Shown: positions 8,324-18,448, counted from the first letter of the stretch. The stretch is DNA of 64,000 nt from Agarivorans sp. TSD2052 (GCF_023238625.1 NZ_CP096670.1:2221501-2285500); one strand, 5' to 3'. Notes: generated by a model not told the origin, from the letters alone. Translations and numbers: made by a program.

Positions 8324-9751
8324 TTGAGTAAAACAATTAATTTTCCAGCTAAGTTCATCGAGCGAATAGAACAAGATTTGCCCAGTGATTTGAGTTTGGC
8401 CAGTTTTAAAGCTATTTGCCAACAACCTATGCGTAAAAGCATTAGGGTAAATACCTTAAAAACCTCAATCAGTAACTTTCTAGACATCGCTAAGCATAAT
8501 CAATGGCAATTAACACCTATCCCATGGTGTGAGGCTGGCTTTTGGATAGAGCGGGAAGACCAAAGCATTTCTTTGGGTAACAGTGCAGAGCACATGGCCG
8601 GTCTTTTTTATATTCAAGAAGCTAGCTCTATGTTGCCAGTGAGTGCTCTGTTTCACTGCTTCCAAGCAGATGAAGATAGTTTACTGTTAGATGCTGCCGC
8701 CGCACCGGGCTCTAAGACCACTCAACTCGCTGCTTCTCTACAAGGAAAAGGAGCGATAGTTGCTAACGAGTATTCTGCTAGCCGGGTGAAAATATTGAGT
8801 GCTAACCTGTTGCGCTGTGGGGTAATCAATACAGCCATTACCCATTTTAGTGCAGAAGTCTTTGGCACTTGGATGCCAGAAAAGTTTGATGCTATTTTGC
8901 TGGACGCACCTTGTTCTGGTGAAGGCACCTTGCGCAAAGATCCACAAGCTTTAGAGAATTGGAGCGAACAACACGTAACTACAATAGCGGCCCTACAAGC
9001 CGATTTATTGGAAAGTGCACTGCATGCTTTAAAACCTAATGGCATAGTGGTTTACTCTACTTGTACGCTTAACCAACAAGAAAATCAGCAAGTGATTGCC
9101 GCTGTATCTAAAAAATATCCTTCTCACTTTGAGGCTATCAACTTAAATCAATTGTTTGCTGGCTGCGAGCAAGCAATAACGAAAGAGGGTTACTTACACG
9201 TCTGGCCGCAACGTTTCGACAGTGAAGGCTTTTTCGTCGCAGCACTTCGTAAAAGCGAACAGTCTATGCCGGCCGAACCGATTAACAAACGGATCAAGCC
9301 GTTCGCCTATCAGCAAGCTGCAACTAAACAAACAAAAGCCGTTGAGCAACACTTCGTTAAGTCATTTGGTATTCAACTACCTACCAGCCACTCAGTATTT
9401 AATAAAGGTGATGACTATTGGTTATTACCCAATAGCTTCTTGGCTGTGAAGGATGAAATGCGATTTGAGCGAGTAGGATTAAAGTTAGCAGAAGGATTCA
9501 AACAAGGTTTTCGCAGTAGCCATGATGCTATCACAGCCCTGGGTCATTTAATCACCAAGAACAGCGTTGAGTTAGATCAGCAACAAGCTCATGAGTTTTA
9601 TCAAGGTAAAGATATTGCTTACCCAAATAATAACAAAGGCGAAGTAGCGTTAGTCTATAACGGACAAGTCATTGGCTTAGGAAAATGGATAAGAAACAAA
9701 ATAAAAAATTCTTACCCACGAGAGTTAGTGAAAGACAAGGGCTTGCGATGA
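8324..9751 (+). CDS. rsmF: 16S rRNA m5C1407 methyltransferase RsmF
   Basis: Methylates C1407 of 16S rRNA with S-adenosylmethionine. The 475 residues match E. coli RsmF (479). The SAM-binding motif DAAAAPGSKTTQ, the PC-motif catalytic region LDAPCSGEGTLRKD, and the second conserved Cys in VVYSTCTLN are all visible. A C-terminal PUA-like extension (about 310-475) is typical. The start is TTG 12 bases after letB, with no clear Shine-Dalgarno. The same letA-letB-rsmF order occurs in E. coli (yebS-yebT-rsmF). Confidence 0.95.
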   Translation: MSKTINFPAKFIERIEQDLPSDLSLASFKAICQQPMRKSIRVNTLKTSISNFLDIAKHNQWQLTPIPWCEAGFWIEREDQSISLGNSAEHMAGLFYIQEASSMLPVSALFHCFQADEDSLLLDAAAAPGSKTTQLAASLQGKGAIVANEYSASRVKILSANLLRCGVINTAITHFSAEVFGTWMPEKFDAILLDAPCSGEGTLRKDPQALENWSEQHVTTIAALQADLLESALHALKPNGIVVYSTCTLNQQENQQVIAAVSKKYPSHFEAINLNQLFAGCEQAITKEGYLHVWPQRFDSEGFFVAALRKSEQSMPAEPINKRIKPFAYQQAATKQTKAVEQHFVKSFGIQLPTSHSVFNKGDDYWLLPNSFLAVKDEMRFERVGLKLAEGFKQGFRSSHDAITALGHLITKNSVELDQQQAHEFYQGKDIAYPNNNKGEVALVYNGQVIGLGKWIRNKIKNSYPRELVKDKGLR

Positions 9752-9801
9752 ACTTGCAAAGCTAGCGTTGAGGTCTACACTTAATTGACTATTAGCGCAA
9801 A

Positions 9802-9862
9802 GGCTCTACACAGAGCCCTTCCCCTACGCTCCGCTCAAGGATTAGAGTGGAGCCGTTTTTTT
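9802..9862 (+). terminator. Rho-independent terminator after rsmF
   Basis: A small perfect hairpin (GGCTCT-ACAC-AGAGCC, 9802-9817) is followed by a stronger one, GCTCCGCTC/GAGTGGAGC at 9828-9853, and a run of seven T. The T-run touches the stop codon of the convergent tatD-family gene. Confidence 0.8.
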
Positions 9863-10640
9863 ACTGCTTAGCTTGCTTAAACAATTTGAAAAAGTTACTC
9901 GTAGTGACTGATTCAACTTCTTCTATTGATAGGCCTTTTAATTCAGCCAGAAAATTTGCGACTTCTCGGGTATAAGCCGGTTGATTTTCTTCTCCTCGAT
10001 GAGGAACCGGGGCCAAGTATGGGCTGTCGGTCTCAACCAGAATTCTATCTAATGGTATCTGACGAAAAGTCTCTTGTAACTGTTTCGCAGAATTGAAGGT
10101 GATAATTCCAGAGGCTGATATGTAGAATCCCATCTCAATAGCGGCCATGGCCATATCTAGACTTTCTGTAAAACAGTGTAATACACCGCCACAACTTTCA
10201 GCTTTATGTTGCTTAAGCAGTTTCAGGGTATCTTCTTTAGCATCTCTAGTGTGAATGATTAGCGGCTTGTTGTATTCAACGGCTAATTCTATTTGATCAA
10301 TAAAGACACGTTGTTGTAATTGTTTGTGTTCTGCAGCGTAAAAGTAATCGAGGCCCGTTTCACCAACGGCAACCACTTTGGGCTGGGACAAATACGATGC
10401 CAATATTTCTTTATCAAAGGGTTGGTCTTGAACATACAGCGGGTGCATACCACAAGAAGCAAACACATTTTCAAACTGCCCTACTTTCTCCATCATTACT
10501 GGAAACTTATCAGGAGAAATTGCAACAGCTAAACAGTAATCAACGCCTGCTGCTTTAGCTTTGGCTAAAGCATCGGCAACGTTGTCGTGTTTAGTTTCAT
10601 AATCTAGGCGGTCTAAATGGCAATGTGAATCTACTAACAC
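9861..10640 (-). CDS. ycfH: TatD family metal-dependent hydrolase (YcfH)
   Basis: TIM-barrel metallohydrolase of the TatD DNase family; the physiological substrate of YcfH is unsettled. The metal ligands of the family are visible: DSHCHLD at the N-terminus, GETGLDY near residue 95, a His in PLIIHTRDA, HCFT, and ETDSPYLAP. Length (259) is normal. The start is GTG, five bases after holB, with AAGGA upstream. Last gene of the long fab-to-holB run, in the same order as E. coli. Confidence 0.92.
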   Translation of the reverse strand: MLVDSHCHLDRLDYETKHDNVADALAKAKAAGVDYCLAVAISPDKFPVMMEKVGQFENVFASCGMHPLYVQDQPFDKEILASYLSQPKVVAVGETGLDYFYAAEHKQLQQRVFIDQIELAVEYNKPLIIHTRDAKEDTLKLLKQHKAESCGGVLHCFTESLDMAMAAIEMGFYISASGIITFNSAKQLQETFRQIPLDRILVETDSPYLAPVPHRGEENQPAYTREVANFLAELKGLSIEEVESVTTSNFFKLFKQAKQ

Positions 10641-10645
10641 CGGGG

Positions 10646-11569
10646 CTAATCCTTGAATTGTGAAAATATTGGGTATAACTGGAGGCTAATGTTTAAGCTA
10701 GGAAATTCTTCTAGCTGTTTTTTTAGCGAAATGAGTTCTCGATAACAACCATTAAGACAGTCTACTGACAGGCTCTCTGTCTGCAGTTGCGGGTATAAAG
10801 AGGGTCTAACTAATCCAGCTTGCAAGCTTATGGCTAAGGCCAGCGTATGCGATAACCAACTTAACTTTTGGGTATCTTTTTGTAAGATGTCGGCAAGCTT
10901 ATTTATTTTACCTTGTGTCATTAATTGAAACTGCTCAATGAACAATTCCAATTCACTAAATTGCTGCTCGCGGTAAAACTCTAATACCCTAAGCGGAGAG
11001 CTATTACAAAAACGGTATATTAGCGAAAAGTTTTGGTCTAACCTAATCTTTTGCTTAAGCAACCACTGCTCCGCCATTTCAATGCTAGGCGTTTTAATGT
11101 TAACGACTTGGCAACGACTAAGGATAGTGGGCATCGCTTTGAATGGTAAATGATTGATTAGAATGAAGTGAGTATCATTTACTGGCTCTTCTAAGGTTTT
11201 TAGCAATGCGTTATTGGACGCGTCGTTCAGTAAACTAATGTCACTGATAATCGCCACTTTACTTGAGCCTAATGAACTCGTTTGGCCAGCCCAGCGGCTT
11301 AATTCACGAATATCATCCACTTTAGGTTTGTCTTGAGATATTTGAAAGAAGCCACCATGGGTGCCTGCTTCAAATATTTGGCAGCTATGACATTGATTAC
11401 AAGCTTGATGCTGCTGAGTTGAACACAGTATAGTCTTAGCCAGAAAACGGGCTAACTGCTGCTTACCTAAACCTTGCTCTCCCCTTAACAACACGCTTTG
11501 TGGAAAGTTTTGCTCATGCAATTGTTTAGAAAGCGTTTTCCAAGTGTATCCTAACCACGGCAAACTCAT
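10646..11569 (-). CDS. holB: DNA polymerase III subunit delta'
   Basis: Clamp-loader subunit of the replicative polymerase. The 307 residues show an AAA+ fold with a degenerate P-loop (GEQGLGKQ), a four-Cys zinc module in the stretch from CSTQQ to CQIF, and the SRC motif (LSRCQ) near the middle. The protein sits between tmk and ycfH as in E. coli. The ATG start lies 14 bases after the tmk stop. Confidence 0.93.
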   Translation of the reverse strand: MSLPWLGYTWKTLSKQLHEQNFPQSVLLRGEQGLGKQQLARFLAKTILCSTQQHQACNQCHSCQIFEAGTHGGFFQISQDKPKVDDIRELSRWAGQTSSLGSSKVAIISDISLLNDASNNALLKTLEEPVNDTHFILINHLPFKAMPTILSRCQVVNIKTPSIEMAEQWLLKQKIRLDQNFSLIYRFCNSSPLRVLEFYREQQFSELELFIEQFQLMTQGKINKLADILQKDTQKLSWLSHTLALAISLQAGLVRPSLYPQLQTESLSVDCLNGCYRELISLKKQLEEFPSLNISLQLYPIFSQFKD

Positions 11570-11583
11570 CGTTGTTTTCCCAG

Positions 11584-12213
11584 TTATAAACTTTCTAAAT
11601 ATTGCTCTAATATACTTACGATATCGTTAGCAACTTGTTGCATATTTTGGCTTGCGTCAACAATCTTAATATTGTCGCTGCTGTTCGCCTGATGCAAGTA
11701 AACGTCTCTACTTCGTTCGAAAAAACTTAGCGCTTGTTGTTCAATTCTATCGAGCGCGCCCCGGTTTCTAGCACGGCTTAAACCCAAGCTGGGTTCTATA
11801 TCAAGGTACAGTGTTAGGTCAGGTTCAAAATCACCAATCGCGATCTGCTTAATGGCTTTTAACTTCTCTACACCAAGCTGTCTTCCGCCACCTTGGTAGG
11901 CTTGCGAGCTAAGATCGTGGCGATCTCCAATTACCCATGTTCCCTCATTTAAAGCCGGTTTGATCGTAGTTTCTACCAATTGAGCGCGAGCGGCATACAT
12001 GAGCAGTAGCTCTGTACTATCACAGACTTGCTCACCACTTACACCTTCTTTAACAATACTGCGAAGCGCTTCAGCTATTGGCGTACCACCGGGCTCTCTG
12101 GTGTTTATAAAATCGATATTATGCTTTGATAACATCGATTGAATCGCGGAAACAGCAGTGCTTTTACCAGCACCCTCTAAGCCTTCAATTACTACAAATT
12201 TTCCAGTGGTCAT
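11584..12213 (-). CDS. tmk: Thymidylate kinase
   Basis: Phosphorylates dTMP to dTDP in DNA precursor synthesis. The 209-residue protein carries the P-loop GLEGAGKST near residues 10-18, the TREPGGTPIAE motif, and DRHDLSSQAYQGGGR, all typical of bacterial thymidylate kinase. Only three bases separate it from the mltG stop, so it is in the same operon. Confidence 0.96.
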   Translation of the reverse strand: MTTGKFVVIEGLEGAGKSTAVSAIQSMLSKHNIDFINTREPGGTPIAEALRSIVKEGVSGEQVCDSTELLLMYAARAQLVETTIKPALNEGTWVIGDRHDLSSQAYQGGGRQLGVEKLKAIKQIAIGDFEPDLTLYLDIEPSLGLSRARNRGALDRIEQQALSFFERSRDVYLHQANSSDNIKIVDASQNMQQVANDIVSILEQYLESL

Positions 12214-12216
12214 GAT

Positions 12217-13209
12217 TTACTTCTTTAAAATGTATTTGCGAACTGCACGGTTATGTTCAGCGAGATTTTTTGAAAAATAGTGTTCGCCGCCGCCCTTAGC
12301 CACAAAATAGTAATAATCTGAATCCTCAGGATTTAGCGCAGCAGCGATCGCGTCTTCACTAGCCATAGCGATAGGCGTTGGCGGTAAGGCTCTAATGACA
12401 TAGGTATTATATGGCGTAGCCTCGCGGAGGTCTTTACGTCGAATATTGCCATCATAACGCTCACCCATCCCATAAATGACTGTCGGGTCGGTTTGTAAAC
12501 GCATACCTTTATTGAGGCGATTTACAAACACCGAAGATATACGTGGGCGTTCAAACTTGGCGCCTGTTTCTTTCTCAATAATTGACGCTAAGATTAATGC
12601 TTGATATGGAGAATCAATAGGTAACGACTTAGCTCGCTGTTGCCATTGTTTATCTAAGGCTTGGTTTAACGCAAGATAAGCGCGTTTTACAATTTGCTCA
12701 GCAGCGGTGTCATGCACAAAGAAATAGGTTTCTGGCAACAACAAACCTTCGAGCTTGGTGTAATCACTCTCAAGCCAGTTCAACAATTCTTGCTCGCTCA
12801 TCTCACTGGCAACTATACCGTCAGTTTGATTAAGCTTTTGCCAGAATTGTTTAAACGTTTCGCCCTCAATTAAACTAACTTTCAACTGCACCACTTTGCC
12901 GCTTGCAAGAATGTCGTTCAACTGTGCTAGGCTCAACTCTTCCGGTAATTGATAACGCCCCACTTTTATGTGACCGAGTTCTGGATTAAGTTTAAACCAA
13001 AGTTTTAACCACAGGTTGTCATCTGCCGTGTTGCTAAATACAGTATCTTTTACTCGGTAAAAGTTGTCACCAACATCAACCGACACTTGTTGAAGCTGAC
13101 TCGTTCTTAACAACTGCCACTGCTGCTGCATAAAACTGTTAAGCCAAACAGCGCCACCTGTTGCGATCATCAGCAATATAACAAAGGCTAAAGTAAACTT
13201 ACGAAACAT
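12217..13209 (-). CDS. mltG: Endolytic murein transglycosylase MltG
   Basis: Inner-membrane lytic transglycosylase that cleaves nascent glycan strands and sets their length. The 330 residues have one N-terminal membrane segment (about 5-22), a LysM-like region, and the YceG catalytic block with the key Glu in ASIIEKETG and the nearby LQTDPTVIYG motif. Length fits E. coli MltG (340). The ATG overlaps the end of pabC by 11 bases. Confidence 0.95.
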   Translation of the reverse strand: MFRKFTLAFVILLMIATGGAVWLNSFMQQQWQLLRTSQLQQVSVDVGDNFYRVKDTVFSNTADDNLWLKLWFKLNPELGHIKVGRYQLPEELSLAQLNDILASGKVVQLKVSLIEGETFKQFWQKLNQTDGIVASEMSEQELLNWLESDYTKLEGLLLPETYFFVHDTAAEQIVKRAYLALNQALDKQWQQRAKSLPIDSPYQALILASIIEKETGAKFERPRISSVFVNRLNKGMRLQTDPTVIYGMGERYDGNIRRKDLREATPYNTYVIRALPPTPIAMASEDAIAAALNPEDSDYYYFVAKGGGEHYFSKNLAEHNRAVRKYILKK

Positions 13210-14029
13210 GATTCACCAAATGTTGAAACCAACGACATGTGTCGTTTTGTTGAAATACCTGCTCATTGAGCTGCCTCACAGGCGCGAACTGTATAAGTGA
13301 ATTACTTATAAAAATTTCATCTGCATTGATGATGTCGCTAATTGAATAGCTACCTAGCTTAACACTGAAGGGAGATCCCTTGGCATTATCCAATAGAAAC
13401 TGTCGCTGAACGCCTGCCACACCGGACCCTTTCAGATCAGATGTATAAATATTTTTTCCTTTAACCCAAAACAAGTTAGATGCTACACACTCAATCACAT
13501 GATCAAAAATATCAACGCAAACCAAGTCATCAAACTGAGATTCATCGGCTTCAATTTTCATCATTACTTGTTCTAAGCGGTTTAAGGTTTTTACCGCAGA
13601 AAAACTTGAGCCGCTAGCTAAGCGTTGCTGCGCTATACCTAGGTGCAAGCCTTCTTCTCGCCAATTTGGGTAAGTGGTGGGTAAAGCACCCGTACTGATC
13701 AAGCAGTTCGGAGAAACAGATTTAGGTAAGCCATAGCCTCGCCCGCCTACACCTCTAGTGATAACAATCTTTGCTACACCGTCTTTAAGGTTTTCTATTT
13801 TAAGCAAGAGCGCTGCATAGAGCTCATCGAGATCAATAAGTGGAAACTTAAGAGCTTGCGCTGCATTGAGTAACCGTTGCCGGTGGTAGCTCCACAGCAT
13901 AGGCCGGTGGTTTTTAATCAACACCGTTGTAAAAAAACCATCGCCGTAATTCAGACCACGGTCTGCACTGTTAAGCTCTTCAACTTGCAAAGCTATTTCC
14001 CCAAATATAAAAAAGCCTGATGATAACAT
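13199..14029 (-). CDS. pabC: Aminodeoxychorismate lyase
   Basis: PLP enzyme releasing p-aminobenzoate from 4-amino-4-deoxychorismate for folate synthesis. Class IV aminotransferase features are visible: ADRGLNYGDGFFTT near the start, the PLP Lys region with KIVITRGVGGRGY, and ECVASNLFWVKG. The only ATG (14029) lies inside the fabF terminator stem. A TTG at 13990, preceded by GGGGA at good spacing, would give 263 residues but remove part of the first strand. I keep the ATG because residues FFIFGE align with the usual N-terminal strand, but the start is uncertain. Confidence 0.9.
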   Translation of the reverse strand: MLSSGFFIFGEIALQVEELNSADRGLNYGDGFFTTVLIKNHRPMLWSYHRQRLLNAAQALKFPLIDLDELYAALLLKIENLKDGVAKIVITRGVGGRGYGLPKSVSPNCLISTGALPTTYPNWREEGLHLGIAQQRLASGSSFSAVKTLNRLEQVMMKIEADESQFDDLVCVDIFDHVIECVASNLFWVKGKNIYTSDLKGSGVAGVQRQFLLDNAKGSPFSVKLGSYSISDIINADEIFISNSLIQFAPVRQLNEQVFQQNDTCRWFQHLVNHVS

Positions 14030-14036
14030 CAGGCTT
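14011..14036 (-). terminator. Terminator of fabF overlapping the pabC start
   Basis: On the minus strand a 10-base arm AAGCCTGATG and its exact complement flank a four-base loop and are followed by six or more T. The last three bases of the 5' arm are the pabC ATG. It lies 28 bases after the fabF stop. Confidence 0.85.
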
Positions 14037-14063
14037 CGAATTTATTGTAACGCTAACCAACAA

Positions 14064-15308
14064 TCAATCGCTAATCTTTTTAAATACCAATGAACCATTA
14101 GTACCACCAAAGCCGAAAGAGTTCGATAAGGCATAATCGATTTTAGCGTTTCTAGCGGTACCCGCTACATAATCTAAATCACAGCCTTCGCTTGGGTTTT
14201 CTAAATTAATGGTGGGTGGAGCGATCTGGTCGCGAATAGCGAGAACAGAAATAATAGCTTCAACAGCGCCAGCTGCACCCAATAGGTGGCCAGTCATTGA
14301 TTTAGTCGAGCTAACTAATACTTCATTTGCATGTTCGCCAAATACCGTTTTAACGGCTTGTGTTTCTGCAATGTCACCAGCGGGTGTTGAAGTACCATGA
14401 GCGTTGATGTAGTCGATGCTTGCAGCGTCGATACCTGCATCTTTTATTGCTGCTGCCATAGAGCGCGCAGCGCCATCACCATCGGCAGGTGGTGACGTCA
14501 TGTGGTAAGCGTCTCCGCTCATACCAAAACCGACAAGTTCTGCGTATATCTTAGCTCCGCGGGCTTTAGCTGCCTCGTATTCTTCTAGAACCACTACGCC
14601 AGCACCGTCACCTAGCACAAAACCATCGCGGTCTTTATCCCAAGGACGACTAGCCTTAGTTGGGTCATCATTACGCGTTGATAGCGCTTTAGCTGCGCCA
14701 AAACCTCCCATACCTAGATGGGTAGATGCTTTCTCTGCTCCACCGGCCAGCATAATTTCAGCATCGCCGTAGGCAATCATTCTTGCTGCGAGGCCAATAG
14801 CATGGGCACCCGTGGTACACGCTGTGGTCACGGCGATATTTGGACCTTTCAGGCCTTTCATTATCGATAAGTGACCAGCAACCATGTTGATAATGGTTGA
14901 TGGAACAAAAAACGGACTGATTTTACGCGGTCCATTTTTTAAATAACTTTCATGGTTTTGCTCAATTAAGCCTAATCCACCGATTCCAGAACCAATCGAT
15001 ACACCAAAGCCATCTGCGTTTTCTTCCGTGACTTCAATACCCGCGTCATCAAAAGCCATTAGCCCTGCTGCCACACCATATTGAATGAACGCATCCATTT
15101 TACGAGCATCTTTACGGCTCATGAATTTTTCGACGTCGAAATCTTTGATTAAACCCGCAAAACGAGTTGGGAATGCTTCGATATCGAAGTGATCAATCGG
15201 TCCAATACCACTTTGACCAGCTTTAACGGCTTGCCAGGTTAATTCAGCGGTATTACCTACAGGTGATAACGCACCGATGCCGGTAACAACGACTCTACGC
15301 TTAGTCAC
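14064..15308 (-). CDS. fabF: Beta-ketoacyl-ACP synthase II
   Basis: Condensing enzyme of fatty acid elongation. The 414-residue thiolase-fold protein has the catalytic Cys164 in [10 protein letters not shown] and the two His residues in NAHGTSTP and MTGHLLGA. The GTG start follows a GGAGG seven bases upstream. It is separated from acpP by 75 bases that hold a GC-rich hairpin. Confidence 0.97.
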   Translation of the reverse strand: MTKRRVVVTGIGALSPVGNTAELTWQAVKAGQSGIGPIDHFDIEAFPTRFAGLIKDFDVEKFMSRKDARKMDAFIQYGVAAGLMAFDDAGIEVTEENADGFGVSIGSGIGGLGLIEQNHESYLKNGPRKISPFFVPSTIINMVAGHLSIMKGLKGPNIAVTTACTTGAHAIGLAARMIAYGDAEIMLAGGAEKASTHLGMGGFGAAKALSTRNDDPTKASRPWDKDRDGFVLGDGAGVVVLEEYEAAKARGAKIYAELVGFGMSGDAYHMTSPPADGDGAARSMAAAIKDAGIDAASIDYINAHGTSTPAGDIAETQAVKTVFGEHANEVLVSSTKSMTGHLLGAAGAVEAIISVLAIRDQIAPPTINLENPSEGCDLDYVAGTARNAKIDYALSNSFGFGGTNGSLVFKKISD

Positions 15309-15356
15309 TGAAGTGCCTCCAAGGGGGGATTTGCTTATCTTAGGGGGAATGCAAAT

Positions 15357-15374
15357 GGGCGACTGATGTCGCCC
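15357..15374 (-). terminator. Hairpin between acpP and fabF (possible attenuator)
   Basis: GGGCGAC and GTCGCCC flank a four-base loop. On the minus strand the following bases are only ATTTGC, so termination would be partial, which would fit excess acpP transcript over fabF. Confidence 0.5.
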
Positions 15375-15383
15375 ACTTTTTTA

Positions 15384-15620
15384 CTAATCTTGATTATTTA
15401 GAACGTAATCAATTGCAGCTTGTACAGTAGTAATTTTTTCAGCTTCTTCATCTGGAATCTCAGTATCAAACTCTTCTTCCAAAGCCATAACCAATTCTAC
15501 TGTATCTAAAGAATCAGCGCCTAGGTCGTCTACGAAAGAAGCTGCATTTTTAACTTCGTCTTCGCTTACGCCAAGTTGCTCGATGATGATTTTTTTAACA
15601 CGTTCTTCAATTGCACTCAT
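15384..15620 (-). CDS. acpP: Acyl carrier protein
   Basis: Carries acyl chains on a 4'-phosphopantetheine arm during fatty acid synthesis. The 78-residue acidic protein has the attachment Ser37 in [18 protein letters not shown]. It has its own likely promoter in the 165-base gap after fabG and sits between fabG and fabF, as in most gammaproteobacteria. Confidence 0.98.
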   Translation of the reverse strand: MSAIEERVKKIIIEQLGVSEDEVKNAASFVDDLGADSLDTVELVMALEEEFDTEIPDEEAEKITTVQAAIDYVLNNQD

Positions 15621-15664
15621 GACAATATTTTTCCTTAGTAAATACGCTTCTGCGTTGTTGCGAT

Positions 15665-15692
15665 AGTGTATTCAAACACAGATACTTTGCAA
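15665..15692 (-). promoter_or_regulatory. Likely sigma-70 promoter of acpP
   Basis: On the minus strand TTGCAA (-35) and TACACT (-10) are separated by 16 bases, about 45 bases before the acpP ATG. This would explain separate high expression of acpP. Confidence 0.55.
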
Positions 15693-15785
15693 GCCTAACC
15701 GTAGTGGTCTAACCACGTTTTTAGTAGTTATTTTGCTAAAAAACTTGCGATCTATCAATTTTTTGCACATTTTTTAAGCCTTCGC

Positions 15786-16520
15786 TCAAACCATGTACAT
15801 TCCACCGTTAACGTGAATTGTTTCGCCTGTTATATAGGCCGCGTCTTCGCTCGCGAGAAACGCGACGGTTTTGGCGATTTCTTGAGCATCACCTAAACGT
15901 CCCATAGGCACCTGCGACAAGATAGCATCACGTTGTGTCTCGTCAAGTGCGCGCGTCATATCTGTTTCAATAAATCCGGGGGCTATCGCATTAACTGTGA
16001 TCCCGCGAGAAGCGACTTCTCTAGCTAATGACCGAGTAAAACCCAATACGCCAGCTTTAGCTGCAGAATAGTTCGCTTGTCCGGCGTTACCCATAGTACC
16101 GACCACTGAACCAATACTAATGATACGACCATTACGCTTCTTCATCATAGAACGTAATACGGCTTTACTTAAACGAAAAACTGACGTGAGGTTAGTATTG
16201 ATAATATCTTCCCATTCATCGTCTTTCATACGCATCAGTAAGTTATCACGGGTAATACCCGCGTTATTAACCAAAATATCGATGTCGCCGTAGCTAGCTT
16301 TAATATCTACAAATAATTGCTTAATGGATTCGCTATCGGTTACGTTTAAGGTTAAACCTACGCCGTTGTCACCCAAATAGTCGCTAATAGCTTGTGCGCC
16401 GTTGTCAGAAGTCGCTGTGCCTATAACTTTAGCACCTTTAGCGATTAACGCCTCTGCGATACTTCTTCCTATACCACGGCTCGCGCCGGTAACTAGTGCA
16501 ACTTTACCTTGCAAAGTCAT
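15786..16520 (-). CDS. fabG: 3-oxoacyl-ACP reductase FabG
   Basis: NADPH-dependent reduction of 3-ketoacyl-ACP. The 244-residue short-chain dehydrogenase has the nucleotide motif TGASRGIGRS, NNAG at about 85-88, and the catalytic Ser138, Tyr151 and Lys155. It follows fabD by 13 bases. Confidence 0.97.
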   Translation of the reverse strand: MTLQGKVALVTGASRGIGRSIAEALIAKGAKVIGTATSDNGAQAISDYLGDNGVGLTLNVTDSESIKQLFVDIKASYGDIDILVNNAGITRDNLLMRMKDDEWEDIINTNLTSVFRLSKAVLRSMMKKRNGRIISIGSVVGTMGNAGQANYSAAKAGVLGFTRSLAREVASRGITVNAIAPGFIETDMTRALDETQRDAILSQVPMGRLGDAQEIAKTVAFLASEDAAYITGETIHVNGGMYMV

Positions 16521-16533
16521 TTAATTCTCTCCG

Positions 16534-17466
16534 TTACTTATTATCTAAAGCAGACTTAACTGATGTTAGATCATTAATTGCAGCTGCAACTAATGGTTTA
16601 TGAATTCGTTTTGCTAAACCAGTGAGTACTTTACCTGGACCACACTCATATAAGGTATCAACGCCTTTGCTCACCATTGTCTCAACGGTTTCAGTCCAAC
16701 GTACTGGACTATAAAGTTGTTTGATCAAAGCTAACTTGATCGCTTTTGCGTCGGTTTCAATCGCTACATCAACGTTATTGATAACGTCAAACTGAGGTTC
16801 AGAAAAAGTAATCCCTTCTATATACCCTGCAAGTTCGTCAGCTGCAGGCTGCATTAAAGCACAATGGGAAGGCACACTTACTGGTAATGGCAGTGCGCGT
16901 TTAGCGCCTGCTTCTTTACAGAGTACGTTGGCACGTTCAACAGCAGCTTTATGGCCAGCAATAACAACTTGGCCTGGAGAGTTAAAGTTTACCGCGGTAA
17001 CCACTTCCGATTCAGCCGCTTGCGCACAGGCGTCAAGAATTTCTTGATTACCTAAACCGATAATCGCTGACATCGCGCCAACTCCAGCAGGTACGGCTTT
17101 TTGCATCAACTGCCCGCGGTATTCAACGAGCTTTAAGGCATCGGCAAAATCCAAAACGCCAGCACAAGTTAATGCCGAGTACTCACCAAGACTGTGGCCA
17201 GCTAACATGCTTGGTTGGGTGCCACCTAATTCGTTCCATAGACGCCAAAGCGCGACCGACGCAGCTAACAAGGCAGGCTGAGTGCGACTAGTATCATTTA
17301 GTTCTTCAGCTGGTCCGTTGGCGATTAAGCCCGCTAAATCGTAACCCAATACGTCTGACGCTTGCTGAAAAGTATTGGCTACCACTGGGTATTCGCTAAC
17401 TAATTCAGCTAACATGCCCACACTTTGTGAGCCTTGCCCTGGAAATACGAACGCTAATTTACTCAT
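16534..17466 (-). CDS. fabD: Malonyl-CoA:ACP transacylase
   Basis: Transfers malonyl groups from CoA to ACP. The 310 residues contain the entry motif FPGQGSQ, the nucleophile Ser92 in GHSLGEYS, and the partner His in VPSHCALM. The gene lies 15 bases after fabH in the fab operon. Confidence 0.97.
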   Translation of the reverse strand: MSKLAFVFPGQGSQSVGMLAELVSEYPVVANTFQQASDVLGYDLAGLIANGPAEELNDTSRTQPALLAASVALWRLWNELGGTQPSMLAGHSLGEYSALTCAGVLDFADALKLVEYRGQLMQKAVPAGVGAMSAIIGLGNQEILDACAQAAESEVVTAVNFNSPGQVVIAGHKAAVERANVLCKEAGAKRALPLPVSVPSHCALMQPAADELAGYIEGITFSEPQFDVINNVDVAIETDAKAIKLALIKQLYSPVRWTETVETMVSKGVDTLYECGPGKVLTGLAKRIHKPLVAAAINDLTSVKSALDNK

Positions 17467-17481
17467 TATCTATCCTAATAG

Positions 17482-18441
17482 TTAAAATCTGACTAGGGCA
17501 CTGCCCCAAGCAAAACCGCCACCAAATGCCTCTAACAATACTAGCTGTCCGCGCTTAATTCTTCCGTCGGTTACCGCTTCATCAAGAGCAATAGGCACGG
17601 AAGCAGCAGAAGTATTGCCATGTCGATCTAAGGTCAGAACAACCTTATCTAAAGACATAGATAGCTTTTTAGCGGTTGCTTTTATAATTCTAAAGTTGGC
17701 TTGATGGGGTACCAGCCAATCCAACTCTGCTTTTTCAATGCCGTTTGCCGCAAGTGTTTCTGTTACAATTTCACTTAAACGGGTAACCGCAACTTTAAAC
17801 ACTTCATTGCCACTCATCGTCATATAAGATTCCATTTGAGTTCCAGACATCCCTCTTTGTGGATGTGGCAACTTAAGCAGATCTCCGTATCGACCATCAG
17901 CGTGAATATGGGTTGATAATAATCCGGGCTGTTCACTGGCGCCTAGCAATACAGCACCTGCGCCGTCACCAAACAAGATGATAGTTGAACGATCATCGGG
18001 ATCACACATGTGAGAAAGTTTATCCGCACCAATAACCAGCGCATTTTTAACTAAACCACTTTTTATGTATTGATCTGCAACGCTAAGCGCATAGGTAAAG
18101 CCTGCACAAGCAGCCGCAATATCAAAGGCAGGCACGCCAGGCAATTCAAGTTTGGCTTGTACTTCACAAGCGGCTGCCGGAAAGGCATTTTCGCTTGAGG
18201 TAGTAGCAAGAATGATCAACCCAATCTGGTTTTTATCTATACCTGCGCGCTCAATGGCCAGTTCCGAAGCATGATAGCCCATGTCGGCGACTGACTCGTT
18301 ATTTCCAGCGATACGACGTTCTTTAATTCCCGTTCGAGCGGTAATCCACTGATCACTGGTTTCGACCATTTGCTCTAGATCGGAATTGGTTCTGACGTTA
18401 CTTGGCAGGTAACTACCTGTAGATAATATTTTTGAGTACAT
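17482..18441 (-). CDS. fabH: Beta-ketoacyl-ACP synthase III
   Basis: Starts fatty acid synthesis by condensing acetyl-CoA with malonyl-ACP. From the chosen ATG (18441) the protein has 319 residues and the catalytic Cys falls at 112 in [10 protein letters not shown], the same number as in E. coli; the His and Asn partners are in VPHQANFRI and HGNTSAAS. The longer frame begins at a TTG (18462) inside plsX and is not needed. Confidence 0.96.
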   Translation of the reverse strand: MYSKILSTGSYLPSNVRTNSDLEQMVETSDQWITARTGIKERRIAGNNESVADMGYHASELAIERAGIDKNQIGLIILATTSSENAFPAAACEVQAKLELPGVPAFDIAAACAGFTYALSVADQYIKSGLVKNALVIGADKLSHMCDPDDRSTIILFGDGAGAVLLGASEQPGLLSTHIHADGRYGDLLKLPHPQRGMSGTQMESYMTMSGNEVFKVAVTRLSEIVTETLAANGIEKAELDWLVPHQANFRIIKATAKKLSMSLDKVVLTLDRHGNTSAASVPIALDEAVTDGRIKRGQLVLLEAFGGGFAWGSALVRF

Positions 18442-18448
18442 AAGTGAC

